Origin: Pelagibacteraceae bacterium
Lineage (GTDB): Bacteria > Pseudomonadota > Alphaproteobacteria > HIMB59
DNA: 64,000 nucleotides
Reading direction: 5' to 3'
NCBI GenBank assembly: GCA_019651435.1
Contig: BOYI01000002.1
Coordinates: 124,001 to 188,000 of the forward strand
A program made the translations under genes and the position numbers. Shown in pieces: positions 11,339 to 23,950 of the stretch. Numbering within the stretch: position 1 is the first letter of the stretch; every line of letters starts with the position of its first letter. The notes beneath the pieces are model-generated. The model did not search any database. It worked only from the letters and a program-made list of their open reading frames with translations, and was not told the DNA's origin.

Positions 11339-11782
11339 CTATTGATCTAATTCGTTAATCTTATCTACTTTTTTTCCAGATCGCTCCGCTTGAAAATCAT
11401 TGCTCAACCATATGTCAGTATACATTTTCGCGTTTGGCACACCGGTAATCAAAGCGCCAAATGTAATAACTTGAGCATTATTGCTAGCGATTGACCTTTC
11501 TGCAGTATAAGCATCGTTTACGCAAACAGCACGAACACCTGAAAACTTATTCGCCACAATAGCCATTCCTGCTCCAGTTCCGCAAACCAAAATACCTCTT
11601 TCAAATTCATTATTTTGGACTCTTTTTGAAAGCTCTTTGCCGACATCTGGATAGTCGACAGAGTCATCTGAATTAACACCAATATCAGTTACTTCTATTC
11701 CTTTGGAGGTTAAATGTTCTTTTAAATTATCTTTTAATTCGCGACCTAAATGATCACATCCAATGACTATTTTTTTGATCAT
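11339..11782 (-). CDS. RpiB/LacA/LacB-family sugar-phosphate isomerase
   Basis: IGCDHLGRELKDNLKEHL, DYPDVGKEL, GILVCGTGAGMAIVANK. Confidence 0.9.
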   Translation of the reverse strand: MIKKIVIGCDHLGRELKDNLKEHLTSKGIEVTDIGVNSDDSVDYPDVGKELSKRVQNNEFERGILVCGTGAGMAIVANKFSGVRAVCVNDAYTAERSIASNNAQVITFGALITGVPNAKMYTDIWLSNDFQAERSGKKVDKINELDQ

Positions 11783-11794
11783 GATTAAATATAA

Positions 11795-12811
11795 CTAAAG
11801 TTTTTCCCATGGTATATAGAGCTTTTTGTCCTTAGAAATTGCCTGAATTAACTCGTAAAAAATTGGTAACTGACTCTTATTTAAGAAACCACTTTCAAAC
11901 TTAGCATTCAAAGCAACTTGCAAATCTAAAATCAACTGAGCTCCCTCTACAGTTTGACCTAATAATTCATTCTTCATAATTGAGGAATACAATTTTCCTT
12001 CACCAAAATGTTTTCCCAAGGTTCCATTTCTCCCTGTGCCAGAAGTTACATGAAGATCTCCAACACCAGGCAATCCATAAGCTGTAAAAATATCTCCTTG
12101 ATGAAGTTTTACAATTTGTGCTAATTCTTTAATGCATTGTGTAAAAATACCTGACTCTGGATTATAAATTTTTATTTGATCGTTATAACAAGTTTGTGAG
12201 CAACCCACCATGATTGCAAAAACATTTTTTAATGCAGCGCAAAACTCACCTCCAACAAAGTCTGTTAGAGTTTCAATAATATAAAATTCATTTTTAAAAA
12301 GCTCTGCTAAAGTATTAGCAGTATCAATATTTTGATTAATAAAACAAATGTTTGTTATGTATTGTTGAGCTAACTCGATAGCTTTACATGGACCAGCTAC
12401 AGCAGTTATGTCAATATTATATGGGATATTGCCTAAAATTTTATTTGGTAAAATATCAATTGAATTTTGATCATTGATGTAAAGTCCTTTAGTAATGATT
12501 AAAAATTTTTTATCTTGAGCTTTAAATTTATTTAATAAATCAATATACCAATCAACACCAGCAGAACTTACCCCAATAATAATGACATCTGCCTCATCAA
12601 AATCACTTTGCAATAATTCATCTATTTGTTTTGCATGGGTATTTTTGAGTTCAACATTTAAAATCGGATGAATATTTTTATCTTTTATAGATTGAATAAT
12701 ATCTTTATCCAAATGTGTGCCAATTAAAGTTACGTCATGTCCATTTTTAGATGCAGGAACTGTAATAGCTGTTCCCATAACACCTGCGCCAATTGATAAA
12801 ATTTTTGCCAT
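11795..12811 (-). CDS. NAD(P)-dependent glycerol-3-phosphate dehydrogenase-like (GpsA family, divergent)
   Basis: LSIGAGVMGTAITVPASKNGHDVTLIGTH, AVAGPCKAIELA, ALKNVFAIMVGCSQ, GLPGVGDLHVT. Confidence 0.78.
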   Translation of the reverse strand: MAKILSIGAGVMGTAITVPASKNGHDVTLIGTHLDKDIIQSIKDKNIHPILNVELKNTHAKQIDELLQSDFDEADVIIIGVSSAGVDWYIDLLNKFKAQDKKFLIITKGLYINDQNSIDILPNKILGNIPYNIDITAVAGPCKAIELAQQYITNICFINQNIDTANTLAELFKNEFYIIETLTDFVGGEFCAALKNVFAIMVGCSQTCYNDQIKIYNPESGIFTQCIKELAQIVKLHQGDIFTAYGLPGVGDLHVTSGTGRNGTLGKHFGEGKLYSSIMKNELLGQTVEGAQLILDLQVALNAKFESGFLNKSQLPIFYELIQAISKDKKLYIPWEKL

Positions 12812-13581
12812 TAAGAAATAAATTGGCCTCCATTAATTTCTAAAATTTGGCCAGTGATGTAGCCACTTAGCTTCTCAGATGATAAAAATATGATTGAGCC
12901 TACACAGTCTTTAGCAGTTCCTAACCTTCTCATTGGTATCTTCAATCTTGTATTTTCAAGCTTTTCCGGTGATGAATATTGTTCATGGAATTTAGTGGTT
13001 ATAGTTCCTGGTGAAATTGCGTTAATTCTAACATTATAAGGAGATAGCTCTGAGACCAAAGAACGCGTAATTCCTGAGACAAAAGCCTTGGAAGCTGCAT
13101 ATACACTAGATCCTGCACTTCCTCCTGTTCGGGCGCTGATTGTGGATACATTAACAATACATCCACTTTTTTGCTCTTTAAAAATATCACTAGCAAACTT
13201 AGTCGTAAAAAATGCAGATTTTGCATTTAAGTCAAAAATTTCTAAAAATTGTGCCTCTTCGATAATATTTAAGTTGTATCTACCAACCATTGTACCAGCA
13301 TTATTAATAAGAACATTCAATCCGCCCAATTCTTTGATGGCGCTCTTCATGAAATTTTCAACTTCATTCAGGTTTGTAAAATCTGACTTTAAAATTGAAA
13401 AATTATGATTTGCAGTTCTTTTTTTAATTCGATCATCCAAATCTTCTATTGATTTATTTCCGTGAAAAACAACCTTCGCACCTAACTCCAAAAACTCAAT
13501 ACCTGTCTCAAAACCTATGCCCGTACTAGAGCCGGTAACAATTACTTTCTTATTTTTGAATTCTGTTATGTCCAATATCAT
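12811..13581 (-). CDS. Short-chain dehydrogenase/reductase
   Basis: KKVIVTGSSTGIGFETGIEF, INNAGTM, YAASKAFVSG, ITGQILEINGG. Confidence 0.9.
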   Translation of the reverse strand: MILDITEFKNKKVIVTGSSTGIGFETGIEFLELGAKVVFHGNKSIEDLDDRIKKRTANHNFSILKSDFTNLNEVENFMKSAIKELGGLNVLINNAGTMVGRYNLNIIEEAQFLEIFDLNAKSAFFTTKFASDIFKEQKSGCIVNVSTISARTGGSAGSSVYAASKAFVSGITRSLVSELSPYNVRINAISPGTITTKFHEQYSSPEKLENTRLKIPMRRLGTAKDCVGSIIFLSSEKLSGYITGQILEINGGQFIS

Positions 13582-14419
13582 TTTAATTTTTCCATTATAT
13601 AAGTTGGTATACCTGTATTTTGATAATCGGAATGAATATTGTCAATGATTTCAAGAGGGTCTTTATTTGATAAAAAGAATTCTCTATGTATACCAGAAGT
13701 GACAAGTAATGAGTCTATTTTAAACTGGTTTGCTCCATAAATATCATTAAACAAGGAATCTCCAATCATTAAAACTTTCTCTTTAGGAACAGATGTTTTG
13801 TCATAAGCAAAGTTAAAAATTTCAATACCTGGCTTACCGATAATATGAGTTTTTCCTCCAAGTTTTTTATATTGAATTGCCAAATCACCTGTAGAAGGAT
13901 GAATCTTTTCACCAGATACACCAAGGATATCAGGATTAGAACAAACTAAAGGTAAATTTAATCTAATTGCTTGCTCAAATATTTTTCAAGTGCTTCATAG
14001 TTTGTAAAGCCTGTTGTAGTTGATAAGAGTAAAAAGTCTGATTTATTTAGATCCTCAGTTTTTTAAAATGAGTATTTTTTAAAAGTGGATAATCAGTAGC
14101 TATAACAAAGTATTTGTTGCCAATAGTTTGAAATGGTTCTTTATTATTGATTAAAAGATCATAACAAACATCACCTGATGTGATGATAGGAAAATTCAAA
14201 ATATGATTGGCACCTAATTTTTTCATTCTATGAATATTTTCAGGAGATTTTTTCCAGAATTACTAATGATAAAAACTTTTTTGCTTTTCTTGAAGTATTT
14301 TAAAAATATTTTCTGCATCTGAAAAATATTTTCGCCATCATGAACCACCCCCATTGATCAAATAAAAATAATTCGTACTTGTTAATAATATCCAAAATAG
14401 ATTTAATATTTTTAATCAT
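13578..14419 (-). CDS. HAD-superfamily (IIA, NagD-like) phosphatase, multiple frameshifts
   Basis: C-term KTHIIGKPGIEIFNFAYDKT...KVLMIGDSLFNDIYGANQ (13578-13883); N-term MIKNIKSILDIINKYELFLFDQWG near 14350-14419. Confidence 0.65.
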
Positions 14420-15679
14420 TTGTACTAACCTTACCTGAAGCCAAAAGTGCAACACCATATGAAGCTTCGTTTGACAAAGGCTCTGATAACTCAACATTTA
14501 AAATATTTTTTCTGATCTCGTTCCATTTCTTATTTTTCCACCACCTCCAATAGTGAAAATTCTCTTGGATAGCCTCCTCCAATCTCAACTATTTTTTCAT
14601 AACTTAATTTTTCTACTTGAGAAATACCCTCAAGAACCGCCTGAAAAATTCAAAATCACTCTCAGGCTTGGGTTCTAAGACTGGCAATTTATCTGGTCAT
14701 TTATTGGAAATCTTTCTCCTTTTGAGCAAGTGGGTAATAATTCAAGTTCATAAGTTTGTTTGGGTTTAAATTTTTAGATAATAATTCAATTTTATCTCCA
14801 AATAGTTCCTTAATAATTTTTCCTCCAACATTAGATGCTCCCCTGCTAACCAGCGATTACCTAAACGGTGACTATAAATGCCGAACTCTTTATTAAATAT
14901 GGGCTTTTGAGAGATAGCTTTTACTACTAAAGTGGTTCCTATAGAGGTTACTGCCTCACCAATTTGACTGGCACCAGTTGCAAGAAAAGCAGCAATACTA
15001 TCTGTTGTTCCTGCTACTATTTCAAGGTCACGACTAAAACCTAAATCCAAAAGATCTTTATTATTAAGAGTGCCCATTACTTGGCCCGGTATTAATATTT
15101 CAGGCAAACTATCTTCATTAATAGGCAACTTTTCAAACCAAGTTGGCCACATACGATTTTGACAATCATATCCAAGTTTAAGTGCTTATTCTCATCAGAA
15201 AATTTAAATTCTCCTATAATTTTAGATGCTATCCAATCAGCTTGATGTAGAATTTTATATGACTCATTAGAGTTTTTTTTATAAGAGCTAAAGCTCTGAC
15301 TAATGCATTTGTTGGACTTGAAACAATAGGATGTCCTGAAGAAATAACCTCAGTATATTCAGCTTCTTTAACACTAGAAGCATCGTTGTACATTAACGCA
15401 TGATCAATTGGATCTCCTAATCTGTTTGTAATTAAAACTGTTCCAGAGGTTCCATCAATAGATAATCTTTTAATATCTTCTAATTAATTTTTAATTTTAA
15501 ATAATGAAAATTTTTTAATAAAGCTTCCCACCACAAATTTGGATTTTGGTATACCAATGAACCTTTTGAGATAGGACTTTCAATAGAAACACTATAATTA
15601 ATTAATTCCTCTTTTTTTCATTAATTACAGAAGTTCTTACCCCAGTTGTACCAAAATCAATTCCAAGATAAAGATGCAT
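14412..15679 (-). CDS. FGGY-family carbohydrate kinase, multiple frameshifts
   Basis: N-term MHLYLGIDFGTTGVRTSVINEKKEEL at 15679; middle fragment 14766-15152 (GTTDSIAAFLATGASQIGEAVTSIGTTLVVK); overlaps the downstream gene start. Confidence 0.7.
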
Positions 15680-16700
15680 TAATTTATTGATTGACGATAT
15701 TTTTCTACATCCCAATTCAATAATTCATTTTCTTGTTCACTAGATAAGAACTTTAAAGAATATGATAAATCTACTTTTAATAAAACCTCTAGAAAGCAAT
15801 CCATCATTTCCTTAGCTGCAGGAATGGCAGAAGAGTTTTCAAAAAGACCTTTATTTTTTATTATGAAGTAAGGGGGTAGAGGTAAGTTTTTAATTTTTAG
15901 ATTACCAATAAATTTTTCAGCTTGATCTTTTCAACAAAAGTAGGGATACCTGGACCAAGAAAAATCACATGATCGGGATAAAAAGATTTTGAAAATAGAG
16001 AATATAAATTTTCATCAGGAGACATAAATAATCTATATTTTTCGCTATTTTTTAAACGATAATTATCAATTTCCAAACCCTCAGTCACTTCTAAGTTTGT
16101 AAATTTATTATTTCTAGTTTTATCTAACTTATTATGAATATTTAAAAGTAAATTATACGTCTCTTCAATATCATCACCTGCAACTATTAAGCCATGATTT
16201 TCAAGAATAAAAATTTTTATCTCAGGTTTTATCAATTTTTTGATACCCATTGTTAAAGTGAAACCAGGTCTATAGTAGGGTACAAATATAAAATCTTCAT
16301 TGATTTGTTTTTCTAATTCATTTTTTGAGTCACTCGAAATAGCGTTAGCAATTGTTGCTGTGGAATGAACATGTAGTACATATTTATAATTAATTAAGGC
16401 ATGAAAAGATGTCTCAAGGGAAGGACGTAAATTATTTTTTGAAATAATATCCTCTTCAAAACTGTCATCATGTTCATTTGAAATTTTTTGATTAATTGAA
16501 GGAAGATTTACCTCAACAAAAATGTCTTTATTTAAAGAATTGATTAACCATGTACCCGAAGCTTTTATAAGCATACTTTTATCAGACTTAATTGAGGTAT
16601 TCCCGCCAGCAGCTTGAACTAGTGAAGGATTTTTTCCAAGTTTATATGATACTTCTTTAAACTTACTTATCTCTGATTCTGTAAAACTACTGTTTCCCAT
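15679..16700 (-). CDS. Class II aldolase/adducin-family protein, frameshifted near 15930
   Basis: LVQAAGGNTSIKSDKSMLIKASGTWL, LHVHSTATIANA, ILENHGLIVAGD. Confidence 0.78.
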
Positions 16701-16714
16701 ATGTTTTGACTGCT

Positions 16715-17324
16715 TCAATAATCATTTTCATCTTTTTTTTATCAACAAGTTTTGGAGTTCCGTTGATTTTAGCTATTGTTATTTGTTTACATAACACTTC
16801 TAACTCTTGAGTTAAAAAAGTGCTTCGTCCAAACCTGAACCGGTGACAATTATGCCATGATTGGCTAATAAACAGGCTTTATGATTTTTTAATGCCTTAA
16901 CAGCATAATTTGAAAGTTGTTGGCTTCCTGGCACATCAAATTTTGCACATGGTACAGAGTCACCACCAAAAAAGCAATCATATAATGATAGCAAGGTATT
17001 GGCTTTCCGAGAATTGATAAACCAGTGCTGTACGGGGCGTGGGTATGAATTACTGTATCTATCTCTTTTTGTATTTCAAAATATCATAATGAAATGGTGT
17101 CTCCACAGATGGTTTTCTTTTCCCATGTGATTTTCCTTTGTTATCAATAAAAACTATGTCTGCAGGCTTTAGCTTGTGGTAGTCCATTCCTGATGGTGTG
17201 ATTAATATTCCACCATTCCAACGAACGCTAATGTTACCCGCCTTGCCTTGATTTAAATTTTTCTTCTCTAATTCTAAAGCAGTGGAAATTATATTTTTCT
17301 TATGGTTAACTCTTTTTTGTTCAT
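16715..17324 (-). CDS. Class II aldolase (fuculose-1-phosphate aldolase-like), several frameshifts
   Basis: LEKKNLNQGKAGNISVRWNGGILITPSGMDYHKL then ACLLANHGIIVTG (16812-16994); AAAGGAGA SD before ATG at 17324. Confidence 0.68.
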
Positions 17325-17334
17325 CAATTCTCCT

Positions 17335-18373
17335 TTAGCAAATTTTATTGATTATCTCAGAATTATTTAAGTAATTACCAAGATCTTTAGCTATTACTTC
17401 AGCTGCATAATATACAGTTCTAATAGATGCCCCAGCAATATGAGGGGTCAGGGTAACATTATTTAGTTTTCTTAATTCATGATTAACAGGTAACGGCTCT
17501 ATATCAAAGTATCTAAAGCAGCTCCGCAAGGTGGTTATTTTTTAAATATTTTAACAAGTCGTTATAATTTACAAGTGGACCCCTAGCTGTATTTATAAAA
17601 TAAGTTCCTTTTTTTCATATTTTTAAATTCTTGCTCGGCAATAAATTTTTCTGTTTGCTTAGTAACTCTAGCATGTATTGAAATAACATCACTATTCTGA
17701 ATTAATTCTTCTTGGAAACTTTTTCTATATTATTTTTGACATCAATTTCATCGGGATCAACAAAAGGATCGGTAAAGATAATTTTACATCCAAATGGAAG
17801 TAATAAGTTACGGACTCTTTTTCCAATATGACTATATCCAACTAAGCCAACTGTCATTTCGCAAAGTTCTTTACCTGTAATATCATATCGATATAGATCT
17901 CCTCTCCATTGACCTTCGATCATACTTTGGTGTCCTTTAGTTATGAGGCGGGTTTCAGCAAGTATTGAGGCAACTGTGAATTCAGCTACAGCCGAAGCAT
18001 TTCTTCCTGGAGCGTTAGAAACAGTAACACCAAATTTCTTACATGCTTCTAAGTCAATGTTAACCGGACCTCCTCTTGACACTCCAATAAATTTTAAATT
18101 AGGTACCTGTTTTAGTATTTCTTCCGATATAGGTGCTATATGATTAATCAAAATTTCACTATCACCAATAGCGTTTACTACCTGTTCAGATGTCCCAAGA
18201 TATTCTTTGATCTTTGAAAAATCACCTTTTCCATATTCATTATGAAAAGGTTCATCTGGCCATAAGGCATTAGTCTTATAATAGGTTGCATCGTGGAGCC
18301 CAAGATCTCTTTTAATTACCTCCTCAAAAACCTCAGCTTTCATAAATTGATCACCGTAAATACTTATTTTCAT
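17335..18373 (-). CDS. D-isomer-specific 2-hydroxyacid dehydrogenase, frameshifted
   Basis: FIGVSRGGPVNIDLEACKKFGVTVSNAPGRNASAVAEFTVASIL, TVGLVGYSHIGKRV; C-term LTPHIAGASIRTVYYAAEVIAKDLGNYL. Confidence 0.8.
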
Positions 18374-19928
18374 GATTTATTTTCCTGCAAATAGTGGTTT
18401 TTGTTCCAAAAATCTTTCATTGATTCATAACCACTCTTGTAAACTTCAAAAGCTTTATCATAGATTTGAGATAGCTCAACATCATATGTTTCTTCTTCTT
18501 GAAGGTAGGGCTCGACCCAATTTTTATTTAAATCTTTATATTCTTGAGATTGATTTAAGGCTAATAATGCTACCATGCAAGCTCCCGCTGCACCTTGTTC
18601 ACTGTTATCGATAACTTGCGTATTATTTCTCGTAATTGATCCTACTATTTTTCTTACCGTTGGGCTGTTACTTGCGCCTCCTGTTAGTCTTAATAAATTT
18701 AAATTAGCACCAAATTCTACATAGCAGTCTTTGCAAGCATATCCCAACGATTCATACAAAGCCCTCACTAAATCACTAGGCTTCGTCATAGTATTCAATC
18801 CTAAAATTGTGCTCTTGCTTTGGCATTTACAAAAGGTCCTCTTTCTCCATTGGGCGAAATAAAAGGAAAATAAAAATATTTGCTGGTTCACTATTACTTG
18901 CGCTCTCTTCAAATAATTGAAGTATTTCAGTTTTATTTAAATTTTTACTACCTAATTCGTTTCCAATTTCAGAGTAGATATCAATTAACCAATCCGTATT
19001 TAAGGATGCCACCATGTTAGAAACCATCTTTGCATTGGCGGATAAGCCAGCTAAGGGAAATGTGTATCCCAGCATTTTTTGGGGATCAACTTGGTTATTT
19101 TCAAAATCAACAAATATATGAATGCCAGCGGTACCTAAGACTGTACATCCAATTTTTTTGATGAGTCTACAAAGCCACTTCCTATTCCTGCACATACAAC
19201 ATCTACAGGTGCTAATATTATTGGGGTGGCTTCCAAAAGATCAAGGCGTTTTGCAGCATCGCTTGTAAGTTTTCCAACATATTTTGTACTATCAATAATT
19301 TCAGGTTGAAGTTTTTTCATACTTCCAAAATTTAAAATATTTAAAATTTCATCATCATACTTACGAGTCATAGGTGAACCCCAAGTCATAATTGATTCAC
19401 TAATGTCAGTTAAAATTTGACCTGTCATTTTGTAAAATATCCAATCCTTACATCTAAGAACTTTGTCAATTTTATCAAATCGGTCTTTCTCATTATGAAA
19501 AATATGAAACATTTGACCAGACTGCATTGAGGCATTTAAACCAGTATGAGTAATTTTTGAAATACTTGGCCCAATAGAAGAATTTCTCCAATCATCAATG
19601 ATATCTCCAGACCTTCCGTCTAACCATAAAGCAGCATCGCCAACAGGATCAGCGTTTTTATCTATTGGCCAAGACCCGTCTCCTTGTCCAGTAATTGAAA
19701 TTCCTAAAATTCTATCTTTTAAATTATCAATTTTTCTTGGAGTTGATTAAATGAATCTATGACCTTATCCCAAGTTTCATTTAAACTTTGCTCTGCTTTG
19801 CTGCCTGATCGATAATAAACTTTATTTCTTACAGATGCAGAGTCTATGACTTTGCCATCTAAATCGAAAGCAACGAATTTTATAAGAGATGTGCCAGCAT
19901 CAAGACCAACTATAATATCTTTAGACAT
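18370..19928 (-). CDS. FGGY-family carbohydrate kinase, frameshifted (four ORF fragments)
   Basis: IVGLDAGTSLIKFVAFDLDGKVIDSAS; KDWIFYKMTGQILTD; VRALYESLGYACKDCYVEFG...LRLTGGASNSPTVRKIVGSITRNNTQVID. Confidence 0.8.
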
Positions 19929-21059
19929 TATAATCCGTTTAGAATTACTTCTTCTGTCTCTAAATTAAAAATATTTATTGACTCAGCAGGAAAATTTAAT
20001 TTTACGTCAGAACTTGGTTCAAAGTTTCTATCTGCAACTCCAATTATTGAAGATCCATTTATTTCAATTCCAATATGAACTTGATCTCCTAACCAGTGGT
20101 AAGATGAACTACTTGCCTTTCCATCAAAATTAGAATCTTTTTCATTAAAGAAAATTTTATGCGGTCTTATACCCAATGTAATTAGTTGGTCATTAGCTAA
20201 TTTAGCTAAATTATCTTTTTGTAAGTTATCTTTATTAAAATTTATTGAAAATGTTTTTCATTTCTGTCATTTAAAATTTCAAATTTTAATTTCTCTTCAG
20301 TGGTACTAATTTTTGCTTTGAGAATATTCATTGGCGGTTCACCAATAAAAGAAGCAACAAACACATTTGATGGTTTTGCACTTATTTCATAAGGTGAAGC
20401 TAATTGTTTTAAATCACCATTTTCCATTACAGCAATTTTATCTGCTAAGGCAACGGCTTCAGTTTGATCGTGTGTAACAAATATTACTGTTTTCTTGTTG
20501 TGTTGAATATAATCTTTAACTCTAGCTCTCAAAACAGCCCTGAGTTGGGGCTCAAGTTGAGACATTGGTTCGTCCAGCAATAAAGCGTCAGAGTCTCTTA
20601 CAAGCGCTCTAGCAAGACTAACTCTTTGTTGTTGTCCACCAGAAATAGATGGTGGATAACGCTCAAGAATGTCAGTAATTTCAAGTAATTCTGCGACTTC
20701 CATTACTTTTGAGTCCACTTTTCTTTTGAAATTTTTTCTCTCATTAAGCTAAATGCAATGTTATCCCTAACGGTTAAAGGTGGATAGAGCGCATATCCCT
20801 CAAATGCCATTGCGACGTTTCTTTCAGCAGGTTTTAAGTCATTAACTATTCGTTCACCAATTTTGATCTGACCAGAAGAAGCGGTCTCGAACCCAGCAAT
20901 CATTCTTAAAGTTGTAGTTTTTCCACAGCCAGATGAACCAAGTAAAGCAAGAATTTCACCATCTTCTAGTAATAAATTAAAATTATTTACAGCTTTGACA
21001 TCGTTACCAATCTTAGAGGTAAAAACTTTATTCAAATTTTCTAATATTACTTTTGCCAA
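19928..21059 (-). CDS. ABC transporter ATP-binding protein (CUT1/MalK family), frameshifted; first of two tandem ATPases
   Basis: LLGSSGCGKTTTLRMIAGFETASSGQI, SGGQQQRVSLARALVRDSDALLLDEPMSQLEPQLRA. Confidence 0.83.
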
Positions 21060-22148
21060 CTACTCTAAATTCCTTTTTGTTTCTTTATCAAAAAAATGTG
21101 ATTTTTCATCTAAAAACGATATGTACATTTTTTTATTTTCATCAATTAGTTGTGACTCTTCTTCAGTGGTCGAACATAAAAATTCTAAGCCATTATTTAA
21201 TCTAACTAAAAATACAATTCTCAAATTTAACGGAGTCTTAGTTCTGAATTCTACTTCAATTGAGTTTTCTGATGGTTCATTCGATAAAATTATATCCTCT
21301 GGTCGAATGCCAACAATACATTTGCCATCTTGGATATTAGTTTTCTCTTTCAATTAAAAATGTTCACCATTTACATCAACTTCGACAAAACCATTCTGCT
21401 TTTTAATAGTTGCATCAAAATTGTTAATTGTAGGGTCTCCAAAAAGCTTTGCGGTAGTTAATGAAGAAGGGTTTTGATATATATTTTTTGGAGAGTCAAT
21501 ATCATTAAATTTACCGTCATATAAAACTGCTATTCTATCCCCCAAAGCCATAGCTTCTCTGAAGTCTTGAGTAATATAAATTACAGTCGTATTAAATTCT
21601 TTTAAAACCTTTGGTAGTTCAAGTCTCATTTCAAATCTAATTTTAGCATCAACATTCCTTAGCGGATCGTCTAACAAAACTACAGATGGCTTGTCCACCA
21701 AACTTCTTGCAAGTGATGTTCTCTGTTTTTGACCATTAGATAATTCTTTTGGAAATTGATTAAGGACATGCCCTATTTTTAAAAGATTGGCGATTTCATT
21801 GACTTTTTCATGAATTTCATTTTCTGGCATATTTTTGTTTTTTGCCCTTAATGGGCTAGCAATATTTTCGTATGCCTTCATATGGGGGTATAAAGCAAAA
21901 TTTTGAAATGCCATGGATACATCTCTTTCTTCAGGGTGAAGTTCATTAATGATTTGATTATCCATTTTTATTTCACCACTATCTGCCATCATAATTCCAG
22001 ATAAAAGTCTTAATAAAACAGTTTTGCCAGATCCAGACGGGCCAAAAACTACAAAAAATTCTCCTTTTTCAATCTTAGCATTTAAATTAGAAATTATTTT
22101 ATCGTCTTTAAAGCTTTTGGATAAATTATCTAAATCTAAATAAGACAT
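21060..22148 (-). CDS. ABC transporter ATP-binding protein (CUT1/MalK family), interrupted by in-frame TAA at 21354-21356
   Basis: VFGPSGSGKTVLLRLLSGIMMADSGEI, LSNGQKQRTSLARSLVDKPSVVLLDDPLRNVDAKIRFEM; the following ORF (IVGIRPEDIILS) is in the same frame. Confidence 0.8.
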
Positions 22149-22150
22149 CC

Positions 22151-23005
22151 TTATCCTTTAATGGCGCCTAGACTTAATCCTTGTACAAGATATTTTTGAA
22201 TAAATAATGCTAAAATTAAAGTCGGTAAAACTGAAACAACAATACCACACGCAATTAAACCATAAGGTATCGCGCTGGCAGTAATAAATGCTAACGCACC
22301 AACAGTGACTGGTTGAATCTGACTTGAGCCAAGTATAAGCGCAAATACAAAATTATTCCAAGCATAGATGAAACATAATAAGGATGCGGCTGCTATTCCA
22401 GGTTTAGCTAATGGTATTGAAATTTTCCAAAAAGATTGAAACCAAGAGTGACCGTCTAATCTATAAGCATATTCGATATCTGGGCTTATATCCTCAAAGT
22501 AACCTCTAACTATCCATAATAAAAGAGGAAGTGTTATTAATTGATATACCCATATTAAAGCAAAGTAGCTGTCGTATAATCCTATTTCTGAAAAATATAG
22601 ATTTAGTGGGAGAATAATTAGTAACGCTGGAGCAAATCTAAAACTTAGAAGTGTGAAAGCTATGTCTTCACCTCCCTTAAACTTATATCTAGCAAAAGCA
22701 TATGCAGCCGGAACCCCTAGAAGTAATGTTACTGAAACCGAACCAACTGAGAGTATTGCACTATTAATTAAATTTTGTTTGAAATAAACATACATTGTGG
22801 CAAACCCCTCAATTGCAATTTCTCCCTCCCATAAACCTATATAATTTTTAAAAGTGGGTTCGTAAAATAAAACTGGCACTTTTCTTAAAATTTCATCATT
22901 AGTCATAAAAGACATGTTAAAAATCCAGGCTATTGGGAATAGAAAAAACATAATTATAGCCACGTAAGCGAAAAATTTAAGAATGCTCCATACATTAATA
23001 CTCAT
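22151..23005 (-). CDS. Carbohydrate ABC transporter permease (MalG type)
   Basis: EAA loop (ISPDIEYAYRLDGHSWFQSFWKISIPLAKPGI); C-term VQGLSLGAIKG. Confidence 0.87.
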   Translation of the reverse strand: MSINVWSILKFFAYVAIIMFFLFPIAWIFNMSFMTNDEILRKVPVLFYEPTFKNYIGLWEGEIAIEGFATMYVYFKQNLINSAILSVGSVSVTLLLGVPAAYAFARYKFKGGEDIAFTLLSFRFAPALLIILPLNLYFSEIGLYDSYFALIWVYQLITLPLLLWIVRGYFEDISPDIEYAYRLDGHSWFQSFWKISIPLAKPGIAAASLLCFIYAWNNFVFALILGSSQIQPVTVGALAFITASAIPYGLIACGIVVSVLPTLILALFIQKYLVQGLSLGAIKG

Positions 23006-23898
23006 TGAAGCAGCTCCCCTTTAGTTTTAATTTTTAACTTATGCCATTGTTGTACAAAAACATGACATAAGAAATAACAAATTGCCCATAAAACAACCAT
23101 CATCGCAGCAGCTTTTCCAATATTAGTGTATTGGAAAGTTTGAAGGTATGCCGAAACTTGAAAAACCATACTACTTTCACCTGGCCCACCTTGAGAAAGA
23201 GCATAAATAATGTCAAATTGTTGTATGCTCTCTAATAATCGAAACAAAGAAGCAGTTAAAATAAATGGGAAGAGCATTGGGAGAGTAATTCTAAAAAACT
23301 TGTAATACTCTGGAACACCATCTAACTCTGCAGCCTCAAAAGGTTGTCTTGGCAAAGATCTCAAACCCGCCAAAAGTAGTATCATAATAAATGGAGTGAA
23401 AACCCACACATCAACCATTATCAAAGTAAACAAAACAGTATCTGGGTGACTGGCCCAAGTGAAATCATCTATGCCAATAAATGATAAAAGATAATTTACA
23501 ATACCAAAGTTTGGATTAATTAATAATCTCCAAATCAATGATGCAAGAGCAGGCGCTATCATGAGAGGAAGAACCAATAAAACGCCTAAGATATTATTCA
23601 GCCAATTACGCTTTGCTAATAACAAAGCTATTCCTAGTCCAAGCAAAAGTTCGATAATGATTGTGAAAAAGTATAGGTTAAAGAAACTCTTATCGTATTC
23701 CAAAAGAGGGATCGGTGAAAATATTTACATAATTATCAAACCAGATGAAACCTTTCATATGAGGCATTTTTAAGTTGTATCTTTGCAGTGAATAATAAAC
23801 TGCTGTAAAGAAGGAATGAGTATTCCAACACAGACTAATAAAGCAGGTAAAGTGAGAACGTATGGAAAAAGTTTCCGATTTATTTTCATAAATTTCAT
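23002..23898 (-). CDS. Sugar ABC transporter permease (MalF type), frameshifted in N-terminal part
   Basis: PFEAAELDGVPEYYKFFRITLPMLFP; N-term MKFMKINRKLFPYVLTLPALL in another frame from 23898. Confidence 0.82.
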
Positions 23899-23899
23899 T

Positions 23900-23932
23900 C
23901 TACACCGCTTTATAGAAAATAAAACGGTGTAG
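23900..23932 (-). repeat. Intercistronic inverted repeat/hairpin after solute-binding-protein gene
   Basis: CTACACCG (23900-23907) / CGGTGTAG (23925-23932), continuing as TTTAT/ATAAA with a mismatch. Confidence 0.8.
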
Positions 23933-23950
23933 TAATCAAGGAGGTTATTA

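Noticed and set aside
13900-20300. Region as a degraded pseudogene cluster
   Set aside because: Fragments keep intact motifs on both sides of each break and the same break type affects essential genes elsewhere, so sequencing indels are the simpler explanation; not formally excluded.
23561-23773. 70-aa plus-strand ORF inside the permease gene
   Set aside because: Antisense to the permease, no supporting features.
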